Source: JADJDM01 sp044352985
GTDB taxonomy: Bacteria > Bacteroidota > Bacteroidia > B-17B0 > Aurantibacillaceae
DNA: 48,104 nt
Assembly (NCBI GenBank): GCA_044352985.1
Contig: JBILCU010000019.1
Coordinates: 1 to 48,104, forward strand
Reading direction: 5' to 3'
Notes under the pieces: model-generated
Databases searched by the model: none
What the model was told of the DNA's origin: nothing
Seen by the model: only the letters and a program-made list of their open reading frames with translations
Part shown: in pieces, positions 7,856-16,974 of the stretch
How the letters are laid out: every line of letters starts with the position of its first letter
Numbering within the stretch: the first letter of the stretch is position 1
Made by a program: the position numbers and the translations under genes

Positions 7856-9823
7856 TTATTTCTTAATTACTTTAAATTCTGTCCTTCTGTTTTCTGCTCT
7901 GTGTTCGGGGGTATCGTTAGGGAATTTAGGTTTTGTTTCGCCATAACCTTTATAAGAAATTCGATTTGCATTTATGCCCTGAGAAACTAAATATTCTTGA
8001 ACTGCTTTTGCGCGATTTTCAGAGAGTTGTTTGTTTTTTTTACTATCACCGGTATTATCGGTATGTCCGCCTAGTTCACCGCTTACAGAAGCATTCTTTT
8101 TCATAAAATCGGCCAATTTATTTAACTCTGCTTTTGATGTGGGTTTAAGTTCAAATTTATCTACATCAAAAAAAACATTTTTCAATTCAATTACGTAACC
8201 GGTATCTAAAGGTTGCATAGGCACATTAATTAAGTAAGGATGATTAAAGTCGGTTTTTGTTTCTTTTAAACTGTAATTTTTTGAATAAAACAAATAACCA
8301 TCTTTTGATGCGCTCAATGCGTATTCATGATTTCCGGTTAAAGTGAGCAAAAAACTGCCATCTTTTGCTGAGTACGATTTTAATACAGATTGTTGAGTTT
8401 CCAAATCAATTAATTCAAAAGCTGCATCCAATGGTTTTCCGGAAAGTGAATCGTACACCTTACCTTTTATATAGGTAATTGGATCGGGCTTAAACTTTTC
8501 GGGTAAGTTAAATTGATAAATATCTAAGCCTCCGTATCCTCCAGGTCGCTCACTTGCAAAATAAGCCAGGTTTCCATCAGGGCCAACCAATAAACTATTT
8601 TCGTCTCGGAATGTATTAATTGGGTAACCTAAATTAATTGCAGGACCCCACTCTCCGTTTGATTGTTTTTTAGACATATAAATATCTAATCCTCCCATTC
8701 CTGGCAAACCGTCAGATGAAAAATATAATGTTGAATTATCAGGATGAATATATACAGATTCTTCTTTTCCATCGGTATTAATATTTGCACCTAATTTTAT
8801 TGGCACAGAAAACTTACCATCAAAACCAATTTGCGACATGTAAATATCTTGATTTTTTATTCCCTCACGCGTGTTATACCCTCTAATAAAATAAAGCGTT
8901 TTACCATCAGATGAAAACGAAGGCTGAGTTTCCCAATTACTTGTATTGATAGGTTCTCCCACATTCATCGGTTCACTCCATTTACCATTTATTTTTTGAC
9001 TAAAAAAGATGTCGCAACTACCAAAACCTTTTTTAGCAGAACGACCATAAGTTCCTGTAATATCTGGGCATAACACAAAAAACATGAATTGCCCATCTGC
9101 AGATAAACTTGGAGCACCTTCATTACTCATTGAGTTAATGCTTTTTAAAGGTAATGCTGGCTGCCATTGCTTATTAATTTTCTCACTTACATAAAAATCT
9201 TCCTGGCTACCTTCTTTTCCTTCAAAACGTAAATTTCGAGTAAACAAAAACGTATTACCATCGGCAGTAATGCTCGGAAAATACTCATAGAAATTAGAGT
9301 TGATGCCTGGACCAACATTTGTTGGGTTAAAAGGTTGTGGATTTTTTATGGCTTCTTCACCAAACTTGGCATTTTTTAAAAATTTTTCTGCCTGTTCTTT
9401 TAAATTTGGATTTGCCCTTGGAAATGCTAAAAAATGCTCATAAGCATCTTTGGCTTCCATATAATTGCCTAGCATTAAACACATGCCACCTAAATCAAAA
9501 AAGTTATTTGGAAAAAAATTAGGGTTTATTTCGGTTGCTTTTTTAAAATGAAAAGTAGCTTTTACAAACTGCTGATGATCAGCATAAAGATACCCCAATG
9601 CCATATGTGGTTCTACAAAATTTGAATCGATTGCAATTGCTTTTAAAAAATCTTTTTCTGCATCTTCATCTTTTTTTATTTCAAAATTCTTTTTGCCCTC
9701 CTCGAGTTTCTTAATTGCTTTTTTATTTGTACTTGTGTAAGTTCCTGGTGGTAAGTTTGATTGAGCCAAAACCATTAACTGTATGAATAAAAACACAAAG
9801 GAGAACTTAATACGATACGTCAT
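7856..9823 (-). CDS. TPR-PD40-CRD-OmpA protein, PorE-like
   Basis: This 655-residue cell-envelope protein has a signal peptide ending MVLAQS. TPR repeats cover about 30-155, and WD40-like PD40 beta-propeller blades about 170-440 (repeated YFSSDG, SADGQ and GGLDIYMS motifs). A carboxypeptidase-regulatory-like domain lies at about 447-515 (IKGKVYDSLSGKPLDAA). An OmpA-type peptidoglycan-binding domain fills 545-655 (GGHTDNTGD, then LSENRAKAVQEYL and NRRTEF). This order matches PorE of the type IX secretion system, which anchors the complex to peptidoglycan, but similar paralogues with other roles are common. A shorter relative lies at 11943-13910. Confidence 0.8.
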   Translation of the reverse strand: MTYRIKFSFVFLFIQLMVLAQSNLPPGTYTSTNKKAIKKLEEGKKNFEIKKDEDAEKDFLKAIAIDSNFVEPHMALGYLYADHQQFVKATFHFKKATEINPNFFPNNFFDLGGMCLMLGNYMEAKDAYEHFLAFPRANPNLKEQAEKFLKNAKFGEEAIKNPQPFNPTNVGPGINSNFYEYFPSITADGNTFLFTRNLRFEGKEGSQEDFYVSEKINKQWQPALPLKSINSMSNEGAPSLSADGQFMFFVLCPDITGTYGRSAKKGFGSCDIFFSQKINGKWSEPMNVGEPINTSNWETQPSFSSDGKTLYFIRGYNTREGIKNQDIYMSQIGFDGKFSVPIKLGANINTDGKEESVYIHPDNSTLYFSSDGLPGMGGLDIYMSKKQSNGEWGPAINLGYPINTFRDENSLLVGPDGNLAYFASERPGGYGGLDIYQFNLPEKFKPDPITYIKGKVYDSLSGKPLDAAFELIDLETQQSVLKSYSAKDGSFLLTLTGNHEYALSASKDGYLFYSKNYSLKETKTDFNHPYLINVPMQPLDTGYVIELKNVFFDVDKFELKPTSKAELNKLADFMKKNASVSGELGGHTDNTGDSKKNKQLSENRAKAVQEYLVSQGINANRISYKGYGETKPKFPNDTPEHRAENRRTEFKVIKK

Positions 9824-9893
9824 ATTCTAAATTTAATTCTATAACTCTAAAGTAAACAAAAATTACACCCAAATTTAAATTATCACTATTGTA

Positions 9894-10499
9894 TTATGAT
9901 AGTGCATTTATTTTTCTGAAAGTTAAATTGATCCTTAACCCTTGTACTTTTTTAGATTTAGGTAATGCATGTAACCAGTTTAGTTGTGTATTTTCTCGCA
10001 TATCTAATAAACTACCATGTTCGAGAAAAAGGTTTAAAGTTGTTTTTACCTTTTTATGCTTGAATTTAAAGATTCTTCCTACACCAAAACTTACAGATGC
10101 AATAGATGCATTTTTCTTAAGCATAATTTCATCATCACTATGCCACGACATGCCTTGATTTCCATTTTGATACCGATTTAATAGGCATGAATTGTAAGTT
10201 TCTCCGGTAACATTTTCAATCTTATGTTTGATATAAAGTAAATCTTTAGTCCAAGGGATAGCCGTTTTTGTAACTTTTGAATAGGTATATTCAAGTAAAT
10301 TTTCTCCGTACCAAGCTACTTTTCGTTCGGTTATAATTCGTTTACCAAACAATATTATTTCATCGTGTTTCCAATTAATTGTATTATCAAGTTCTTGTAA
10401 CAAATTATCTCCTTCTTCTTTTGAAAAAACGGAACTGAAATAAAAAACTTCACCATCAAATGGCAATAAATTTGAATCTGGAGTTTGAAATAAATTCAC
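9894..10499 (-). CDS. Alpha-ketoglutarate-dependent alkylated-nucleic-acid dioxygenase AlkB-like
   Basis: This 201-residue Fe(II)/2-oxoglutarate dioxygenase would demethylate 1-methyladenine and 3-methylcytosine in DNA or RNA. All catalytic positions are present: the iron ligands H120 and D122 (SWHSDD) and H177 (NWLHALP), and the 2-oxoglutarate-binding R189 and R195 in RINLTFR. The length matches short bacterial and human ALKBH2-type members. The start is GTG at 10499, one base after the stop codon of the upstream acyl-CoA reductase, which points to translational coupling. No ada or other methylation-response gene is adjacent, although an AlkC-type glycosylase is encoded about 3.5 kb away on the same strand. 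Confidence 0.92.
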   Translation of the reverse strand: MNLFQTPDSNLLPFDGEVFYFSSVFSKEEGDNLLQELDNTINWKHDEIILFGKRIITERKVAWYGENLLEYTYSKVTKTAIPWTKDLLYIKHKIENVTGETYNSCLLNRYQNGNQGMSWHSDDEIMLKKNASIASVSFGVGRIFKFKHKKVKTTLNLFLEHGSLLDMRENTQLNWLHALPKSKKVQGLRINLTFRKINALS

Positions 10500-10500
10500 T

Positions 10501-11550
10501 TTAATTTAATTCTCTTAAAAACTTCATAATATCAACTCCATCAGGATAATCAAAAAATCCAGGAGACTGAGTTTCCCCAAAATTTACTGAAGTTAATTGT
10601 TTAAAAGCTAAATTACTTGCTACACATTGTACCTGATCTTTTAAGGATAAAAGTTGATTTTCTAAATCATTTAAATCATTGTATTCTTCAAAAAACAAAA
10701 CGCCAATGGGTGAAGACATTATTTTATTTTCCTCTTTAATAATTAAAAAATTATTGTCGAGAAATTTTTCCTGAGTCATTAAATAAATGGCCCTGTTGTA
10801 TTCGTAATTATTAGCGTATTTTTTATTTTCAACTACATTTCCAAATCGATAAATACTTTCAAAAAATAGATTAAATGAGTAGTTTTTTGGTACAAATAAT
10901 TTTGAAACATTTCTACAACCTAAGCCGTAATAATCAAAAACATCATTTCCTAATTTTGCCAAGTCATCAATTGATTCGGCACCATTTAAAACAGCTAATG
11001 AATTTCTATTTTTACGGATAATATGAGGGTATTTTCCAAAGTAATAGTGAAAATAAGTCGCGCTATTATTGCTTCCGGTTGCAATTACAGCATCAAAACC
11101 GGATAGTTTGTTTTGAGAAAATAATATATAATCTTTAAAACTCGGTTCAATATCAATTAATACTTCTAAAAGAAAAGGAATAATAATTTTATCATCAGAA
11201 GAAAGTTTAATTAAAACTTTATTTCCACTTAAAAGCACGCAAGCCAAATCGTGAAAACCTACAGCGGGAATATTTCCGGCCATAATTACTGCTATGGTTT
11301 TTGGAGTTTTAACTTCTTTATTAATCTCTTTTAGTTGATTGAGATATTTTGCATTAAGCAGTGTAGCGATACCCGAAATGGATTTTTTCACATTCGCTTT
11401 AGTAAACCAACCATTGTACAAAAAACTTTCATTTATTTTTTGTTCTAATTTGTCATTCAATATATTTCTGGGATTATTTTCATTGTTTAAGAAATCTTGC
11501 AGAAAAACCGATAAGATTTCAAATGATTGAATGCGTTGTTCTAAGTTCAT
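10501..11550 (-). CDS. Acyl-CoA reductase, LuxC-like
   Basis: This 349-residue protein belongs to the LuxC-type acyl-CoA reductase family, which reduces acyl-CoA or acyl-thioesters to aldehyde with NAD(P)H. Visible features are the VIMAGNIPAVGFHDLACVLLSGN nucleotide-binding segment (about 88-110), the HIIRKNRNSLAVLNG block and the YGLGCRNVSKLFVP segment, whose cysteine fits the catalytic Cys. LuxD, LuxE and luciferase are absent, so this is not a light-producing system. It diverges from a 2x[4Fe-4S] ferredoxin, an arrangement I recall as recurrent in Bacteroidota. AlkB follows after a single base. The physiological substrate is unknown. Confidence 0.8.
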   Translation of the reverse strand: MNLEQRIQSFEILSVFLQDFLNNENNPRNILNDKLEQKINESFLYNGWFTKANVKKSISGIATLLNAKYLNQLKEINKEVKTPKTIAVIMAGNIPAVGFHDLACVLLSGNKVLIKLSSDDKIIIPFLLEVLIDIEPSFKDYILFSQNKLSGFDAVIATGSNNSATYFHYYFGKYPHIIRKNRNSLAVLNGAESIDDLAKLGNDVFDYYGLGCRNVSKLFVPKNYSFNLFFESIYRFGNVVENKKYANNYEYNRAIYLMTQEKFLDNNFLIIKEENKIMSSPIGVLFFEEYNDLNDLENQLLSLKDQVQCVASNLAFKQLTSVNFGETQSPGFFDYPDGVDIMKFLRELN

Positions 11551-11566
11551 TTCTTTAGTATATTTG
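11536..11566 (+). promoter_or_regulatory. Promoter of the dicluster ferredoxin
   Basis: TTG at 11536-11538 and TATATTTG at 11559-11566 are separated by 20 nt and match the Bacteroidota -33/-7 promoter pattern. The ATG of the ferredoxin is at 11590. The -33 element sits inside the start of the divergent acyl-CoA reductase gene. Confidence 0.7.
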
Positions 11567-11589
11567 CGCTGATTTACAAAATTACTAAA

Positions 11590-11940
11590 ATGGCAATCAA
11601 AATTACCGACGAATGCATTAATTGTGGAGCATGTGAACCAGAATGTCCGAATAATGCAATTTATGAAGGAGGAGCAGAATGGCGTTTTGCAGATGGAACT
11701 ACATTAAGTGGCGTTTTTCATGGCAAAAACAGCGGAATAGATGTGGACGCAAATGATCCACAAATTCCAAAATCTATGGATGTTTATTATATTGTTACAG
11801 ATAAATGTACAGAATGTGTTGGGTTTCATGATGAACCACAGTGTGCTGCTGTTTGCCCAGTAGATTGCTGTGTGGATGATCCTGAATACAGAGAGTCTGA
11901 GGAAGATTTATTGGCTAAAAAGGCCAGTATGCATTTGTAA
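11590..11940 (+). CDS. 2x[4Fe-4S] dicluster ferredoxin
   Basis: This 116-residue soluble electron carrier has cluster I cysteines C9, C12, C15 and C19 in CINCGACEPEC. Cluster II is C73, C76, C85 and C89, with the longer C-X2-C-X8-C-X3-C spacing seen in Allochromatium/YfhL-type ferredoxins, which have low-potential clusters. An insertion of about 45 residues (AEWRFADGTTLSG onward) separates the two motifs, as in other Bacteroidota members. It is transcribed from its own good promoter, divergent from the acyl-CoA reductase. Its end is 2 bp from the end of the convergent OmpA-family gene, with no terminator visible. Confidence 0.93.
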   Translation: MAIKITDECINCGACEPECPNNAIYEGGAEWRFADGTTLSGVFHGKNSGIDVDANDPQIPKSMDVYYIVTDKCTECVGFHDEPQCAAVCPVDCCVDDPEYRESEEDLLAKKASMHL

Positions 11941-11942
11941 CA

Positions 11943-13910
11943 TTATTCTTTCAATAATCCTATTGAAAGCACTTTGATTTTACGTTCTACACCTGCATTT
12001 GGGCTGTAAACTGAGTTGCGTTTATCTTTTAAATCATCACTCACTTTACTTCCTGTTAACTCACCAATATCCTCTTCTGTAAATTCAATCCCACCTTCGT
12101 TAGGATTTTTATTGTTAATGTATTTTACAAAAACCCCGTTATTGTAATCTTTAAAATAGTTCTCTACACTTGAAACCCTTCTTTTTGCTAAATTAATATT
12201 ATAATTTGTTGTTGCTAAAGGGCTACAAAATCCTTTTAATGATATTTTTACTTTTTGACCTTTTTTCATTACCTGATTTAAAAGAATAGCAAACTTTTCC
12301 AAATTCATCATACCTGCATCTACACTATCTCTGAAAAATAAATTCAATTGTTTAATGGCATTTTCTTTCTCTTCACCGCTTAGGTTTTTAGGATATTCAG
12401 AATAGTAATCTTTTTGAAAACCTTTGTATTCGCTGTAAGTCGTTTGGTAATTTTTATCCGTTTTAGTAGCGGTTGATTTAGGATTAGGCTCATCGTTATG
12501 AAAATACAAGGTAAGCGGCAATAATTTCTTCATAGAATTTAATGCGGACGAAGCGCTGTCTTCACGTGGCTTTTTATCTACTAATTCATCTTTTTTAACT
12601 AGTTTAGGCATAGTAAACCTAAAAATATCGTTACAGCAACTCTGTTTAACTTCGAAATATGAACCAATACGATTAGATGAAAGATAGGCAATGTTTTTTT
12701 TACTGTTAATTGAAAAATAAATATCGTTTAAAGGCGAATTTATAGGGTAACCTGCATTTTCAACTTCCTGGAATTCATTGTTTTTAAAAGTAGATTTAAA
12801 AATATCAAAACCACCCATTCCTTTATGATAGGTAGAACTAAAAAACAATTGTTCTAATTCTTCTACATAAAAAGGGGTGATTTCATCTTCTGAAGTGTTA
12901 ACTTTTTTTCCGGCATTAACAGCCTCACCGTATGTTCCATCTTTGTTAATTTTAGAAAACCAGATATCCTGCCCACCCATTCCGCCTTTTCTATCGGAAG
13001 AAAAAAACAGGTATTCTTCCCCGTTAATTACACCAATATTTGGTTGCGTATTGTTTGATCCTTGAAGATTAACCTGTGCAGGTAAGGCTTTAAGTTTTGA
13101 CCATTTATTATTTAAAAAAGAGGACTCTAAAATTTCACACTGAAAATTACTGGAATTAATTTGCTTACATCTTGAAATGTAAATTTTGGTAAAGCTTTCA
13201 TTAAAACAAGTATTCGCATTATGAATTCCCTTTTCGTTAAATAAAGTATCCAATTCCTGAGAAGGAGTAAATACTTTGTTTGACTGATGAGACAAATACA
13301 ATTTATTAAAATTCACATTGTTTTCTTTGTCTTTATCATTAGAAAACCGAAGTGAGGAAAAATACAATGTTGTATCTAATTCGATTGGTGCATATTCGGA
13401 TAGTTTACTATTTATCATAGTATCTAAATGCTCTACATTATATTCCAATGGCTGACTGATTAATTTTTTAGAAAAATCACATGCTTCAGCTTCGTTTTTA
13501 GCTCTAGCAACTAGCTTTTTTACATCAGTATCTTTAGATTTTTTATTTTTTTCTTCAAACTCCAAAAACATCGCTTTAGCTTCATCATATTTCCCTTCAC
13601 TTTTAAGAATACTTGCTAATCGATAACCTGTTTCAGGAAATTTAACTTCTTTATCTAATTGGTAAACTTTTTTATACCAATAATCAGCTACAGCAATGTC
13701 TAAATTAAAACGTGAAGCTTCTGCATGTTTGTACATAAATTCTAGCTTAGAAGAATCACGTTGAAGAATTTGTGCGTAAAGCTGTTCGGCAAAATAGTAG
13801 TTTTTGTCTTTCATCGCTAAATCCGCCTGTTCTATTAATTTTTTAGTTGGTTGGGCAACTGAAATACTACCAATGAAAATAAATAAGAATAGTATGTTGA
13901 TTGTTTTCAT
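11943..13910 (-). CDS. TPR-PD40-OmpA family outer membrane protein
   Basis: This 655-residue protein has a signal peptide ending SISVAQ. TPR-like helices lie at about 20-130 (YYFAEQLYAQILQRD, KYDEAKAMFLEFEEK). PD40 beta-propeller repeats lie at about 165-430 (FFSSDRKGGMGGQDIWFS, YLSSNRIGSYFE). A linker and a C-terminal OmpA-like domain (about 540-655) follow, with ISLKGFCSPLATTNYNINLA and AKRRVSSVENYF. Compared with the protein at 7856-9823 it lacks the CRD domain, and its OmpA domain is more divergent. It probably attaches to peptidoglycan and scaffolds an envelope complex. A TACATTTG element at 13928-13935 on the minus strand may be its promoter. Confidence 0.8.
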   Translation of the reverse strand: MKTINILFLFIFIGSISVAQPTKKLIEQADLAMKDKNYYFAEQLYAQILQRDSSKLEFMYKHAEASRFNLDIAVADYWYKKVYQLDKEVKFPETGYRLASILKSEGKYDEAKAMFLEFEEKNKKSKDTDVKKLVARAKNEAEACDFSKKLISQPLEYNVEHLDTMINSKLSEYAPIELDTTLYFSSLRFSNDKDKENNVNFNKLYLSHQSNKVFTPSQELDTLFNEKGIHNANTCFNESFTKIYISRCKQINSSNFQCEILESSFLNNKWSKLKALPAQVNLQGSNNTQPNIGVINGEEYLFFSSDRKGGMGGQDIWFSKINKDGTYGEAVNAGKKVNTSEDEITPFYVEELEQLFFSSTYHKGMGGFDIFKSTFKNNEFQEVENAGYPINSPLNDIYFSINSKKNIAYLSSNRIGSYFEVKQSCCNDIFRFTMPKLVKKDELVDKKPREDSASSALNSMKKLLPLTLYFHNDEPNPKSTATKTDKNYQTTYSEYKGFQKDYYSEYPKNLSGEEKENAIKQLNLFFRDSVDAGMMNLEKFAILLNQVMKKGQKVKISLKGFCSPLATTNYNINLAKRRVSSVENYFKDYNNGVFVKYINNKNPNEGGIEFTEEDIGELTGSKVSDDLKDKRNSVYSPNAGVERKIKVLSIGLLKE

Positions 13911-13976
13911 AATTATCTCTATTAAAACAAATGTAACAATTTTTTAATGCTTGTTTGTAATATTTACAAAAGTGGT

Positions 13977-15053
13977 TTAATGCAAATTAAAACTAATTTT
14001 TGAGTAGGTTATGCCATTGATAAGTAGTTCAACATAATGAACTCCAGGATTTAATTTTCGGGTTGAAAAATTTTTCATCCATTGTTTTTTGGAAACTTGA
14101 ATTAACTCCCCTTTTTGTGCTTGAACCATTTTTAATTTGAATGTCTTTTTGGAATGAATTCCTTTTTGTTTTAAATAAAAAATGGAATAATCGATTACAA
14201 TTTTCTGATCTGCATCTGAAACAAATGAACAATTAAAAATCAACAAATCTCCGATTTTAATTTTATTGTTCTTTAATTCATAATTCAAATTAGAAATTTT
14301 AGCAGATGTATTTACACCAATTATTGATAACATAGTTGAATCCCCTTTTTTAATGAGGTTTCTTCCGGCATGTTTAATAATCCATTTAGTATGTACATTT
14401 TTTAAGTCCCAATTATTTATTACTTTAAAAAACGCATCGGTATTGTCTTTTGTCATATCATTTAAATGATTAGCAACCGATTTTTTAACATACAATTCAC
14501 TGTCATTTTGTAAAACGCTTAAAATTGGTTCTGTTAAAAAAGGATTTTCAATTACTTCGTCAAGTTTAAACGACCAAGGCAAACGTGGGCGTGAGCCTTC
14601 TGACGCTAACCTTCTTACATGTACATTTTTATCATTTGACCATTTTTTCATCTCGTTTAGTGTGGCATGAACATCTTTCTTTATAAAATATCTAATTGCA
14701 AATTCGGATGTTCCAAATGAAGTGAAAAATTTAAGTGCATTTAGAGAATAAGTAAAATCTGTAAATCCATATAAGCCAACATAATCAGGAAAAATTAAAG
14801 TAGTATATCCCGGTTTCATTAGTGAAATAGTATTCTTAAAAATATCTATTGTTTTAGAATATTTATCTGGCATAAATAAACGCAATGTTTCAGTAATCTT
14901 CCGCATGCGCTGATTCAAACTTAATTCAAAAAACGTACTATTTTCAATTGAAAATATAAATTTATCTGAATCAAAAGCAGGATAATTTTTTTTAATCAGA
15001 AATGCTAATTCTTTAATAAAAGTGGAATTAAACATCTCTTTTAGTGGTTCCAT
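13977..15053 (-). CDS. AlkC-type DNA alkylation repair glycosylase (HEAT-like repeats plus Ig-like domain)
   Basis: This 358-residue protein belongs to the ALK superfamily of HEAT-like-repeat DNA glycosylases, which remove cationic 3-methyladenine-type bases. The alpha-helical part covers about 1-240 and contains the ASEGSRPRLPW segment characteristic of AlkC. Repeats such as ILSVLQNDSELYVKKSVANHLND follow. The last ~110 residues are strand-rich (LNYELKNNKIKIGDLLIF onward), consistent with the Ig-like domain known in some AlkC proteins. An alternative start is the Met at 15032. It is downstream of comB (62 bp). The Ig-like domain call is inference from position and composition. Confidence 0.85.
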   Translation of the reverse strand: MEPLKEMFNSTFIKELAFLIKKNYPAFDSDKFIFSIENSTFFELSLNQRMRKITETLRLFMPDKYSKTIDIFKNTISLMKPGYTTLIFPDYVGLYGFTDFTYSLNALKFFTSFGTSEFAIRYFIKKDVHATLNEMKKWSNDKNVHVRRLASEGSRPRLPWSFKLDEVIENPFLTEPILSVLQNDSELYVKKSVANHLNDMTKDNTDAFFKVINNWDLKNVHTKWIIKHAGRNLIKKGDSTMLSIIGVNTSAKISNLNYELKNNKIKIGDLLIFNCSFVSDADQKIVIDYSIFYLKQKGIHSKKTFKLKMVQAQKGELIQVSKKQWMKNFSTRKLNPGVHYVELLINGITYSKISFNLH

Positions 15054-15115
15054 TTTATAAATTAAAATTTATTAAAGAATCTAAAAACTGAAGAGTCTTG
15101 AATGTAACATAAAAA

Positions 15116-15847
15116 TTACACTTCCAATTTCACAAGGTACTTTCCATCCAAAACAGGAATAACAGGGGCTGTATTTGGCATTAAGCAATATCGAATATCT
15201 TTTTTTAAATTCATTTTAACCAAACGTTCCTTGTGTGAAGCTCGGTTTAAAAATTTCATCGGATCTTTTTCTGCCATTTGATAGAGATAATTCAAAGCCA
15301 GACATCCATCACCTAATTTATAATCAGAATTCATCTGTAACAATTTTGTTGTTACTGCACCGGCAAATAATGAATCTTCTAAATTAAATTTATTTTTCCA
15401 ACCTGAACAAAGCAAAAGAATATTACGTTGTTGTCGGTTAAGCCAATTACACAAAACATCTATGTTTAAAAATGAACCAATTACCACTTTGTATGAATCG
15501 CGTGCGGCATATATTGCTTGTGTACCGTTAGTAGTAGTAAGTGCAATTGTTTTTCCTTTAACATGCTCGCCCATGTAATCATAAGGAGAATTTCCAAAAT
15601 CAAAACCATCAAGTTTTACTGCATCACGTTCTGCTCCTGCTAAAAAACCTTGTTTTTTATAGGCTAATGCCTCTTCTACTTTTGCAACAGGTATCATTTT
15701 TTCTGCACCATGATGAAAAGCCACACAAATTGCAGAGGTTGCGCGTAAAACATCAATTATAACTACAATGTTGTTTTTATCCTCGTAAGTTGGATAAAGC
15801 GCCGGAGAAAAACAAGCTTCGATTTGTATTTTTTTAGTTTCGTTCAA
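15116..15847 (-). CDS. comB: 2-phosphosulfolactate phosphatase family protein
   Basis: ComB hydrolyses 2-phospho-3-sulfolactate to sulfolactate, a step known from methanogen coenzyme M synthesis. The 243-residue protein shows ACFSPALYP at the N-terminus, IDVLRATSAICVAF (about 32-45), AGAERDAVKLDGFDFGNSP and the TTTNGTQAI loop, all typical of the family. The only usable start is TTG at 15847, 11 nt after the gcvT stop, so the two are probably one operon. This organism is not a methanogen; a role in sulfonate or sulfonolipid metabolism is a guess. No comA or comC is in the window. Confidence 0.85.
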   Translation of the reverse strand: MNETKKIQIEACFSPALYPTYEDKNNIVVIIDVLRATSAICVAFHHGAEKMIPVAKVEEALAYKKQGFLAGAERDAVKLDGFDFGNSPYDYMGEHVKGKTIALTTTNGTQAIYAARDSYKVVIGSFLNIDVLCNWLNRQQRNILLLCSGWKNKFNLEDSLFAGAVTTKLLQMNSDYKLGDGCLALNYLYQMAEKDPMKFLNRASHKERLVKMNLKKDIRYCLMPNTAPVIPVLDGKYLVKLEV

Positions 15848-15858
15848 AACCAGAAGTG

Positions 15859-16941
15859 TTATTGTTTTAAAAAAGGAACTTTAACTACTTTTGCTTTTAT
15901 GGCTTTATCACGAATTTTAATATAAATTTCAGTATCAGCTTTAGAATTTGCAGTAGTTACATAACCCATTCCAATAGCTTTATTCAAACTTGGTGATTGT
16001 GTACCCGAAGTTACTTTTCCTATAACATTTCCTAATACATCACAAATTTCGTAATCGTGACGAGGTATGCCTCTATCAATCATTTCAAATCCAACCAATT
16101 TATTTTGCAATCCAGTTTCCTTTAACTTTAGCATAACCTCTTTATCTATAAACTCTTTTGTAAACTTGGTAATCCAGCCTAAGCCTGCCTCAAGTGGTGA
16201 AGTGGTATCATTGATTTCGTTTCCGTATAAACAAAAGCCCATTTCTAAACGTAAAGTATCACGAGCGCCTAATCCAATTGGTTTAATCCCAAATTCTTTT
16301 CCTGCTTCAAAAATATCATCCCACATTTTCTCAGCAAATTCATTATCAAAATAAATTTCGAAACCACCGGCACCTGTGTATCCGGTATTTGATATAACTA
16401 CGTTCTCTACTCCATTTAATTTTCCTTTTCTAAATTCATAATAAGGAATTTCGGAAAGATTAATGTCGGTTAATTTTTGAAGTGTTGCTATTGCTTTTGG
16501 TCCCTGAATAGCCAATAGAGAAGTGCGTTCAGAAATATCTTTCATTTCAACACCAAAACTATTGTGGCTGCTGATCCAGTTCCAATCTTTTTCAATATTG
16601 GATGCATTTACAACAAGCATATAGGTGATTTCATCAATTTTGTAAACAATTAAATCATCAACAATACCGCCTTTTCCATTCGGCAAACAAGAGTATTGTG
16701 CTTTTCCATTAAATAAAGCAGCAGCATCATTACTCGTTACTTTTTGAATTAATTCCAACGCATTTTCGCCTTTTAAAATAAATTCGCCCATATGGCTTAC
16801 ATCAAAAACTCCAACACTATTTCTTACTGTTAAGTGCTCATCGTTTAAGCCGCTATAGGAAACCGGCATGTAATAACCGGCAAAGTCAACCATTTTGGCA
16901 CCTAGAGTGGTATGTTTTTGTGTTAAAGCTGTAGTTTTCAT
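15859..16941 (-). CDS. gcvT: Glycine cleavage system T protein (aminomethyltransferase)
   Basis: GcvT releases ammonia and transfers the methylene carbon from the aminomethyl-lipoyl H protein to tetrahydrofolate. It has 360 residues, the usual length. Family blocks are HTTLGAKMVDFAGYYMPV at the N-terminus, VGVFDVSHMGEF, NTGYTGAGGFEIYF and GARDTLRLEMGFCLYGNEI. The C-terminal domain contains GKVTSGTQSPSL. The catalytic-type Asp in DDLIVY is present. The other glycine-cleavage genes (gcvH, gcvP) are not nearby, which is common in Bacteroidota. comB follows closely. Confidence 0.97.
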   Translation of the reverse strand: MKTTALTQKHTTLGAKMVDFAGYYMPVSYSGLNDEHLTVRNSVGVFDVSHMGEFILKGENALELIQKVTSNDAAALFNGKAQYSCLPNGKGGIVDDLIVYKIDEITYMLVVNASNIEKDWNWISSHNSFGVEMKDISERTSLLAIQGPKAIATLQKLTDINLSEIPYYEFRKGKLNGVENVVISNTGYTGAGGFEIYFDNEFAEKMWDDIFEAGKEFGIKPIGLGARDTLRLEMGFCLYGNEINDTTSPLEAGLGWITKFTKEFIDKEVMLKLKETGLQNKLVGFEMIDRGIPRHDYEICDVLGNVIGKVTSGTQSPSLNKAIGMGYVTTANSKADTEIYIKIRDKAIKAKVVKVPFLKQ

Positions 16942-16974
16942 TTATACTATTATTTTAAATTGTTTTAACTAAAA

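Noticed and set aside
16067..16354. Plus-strand open frame opposite gcvT
   Set aside because: It is a shadow of the clearly recognised gcvT gene with no independent features.
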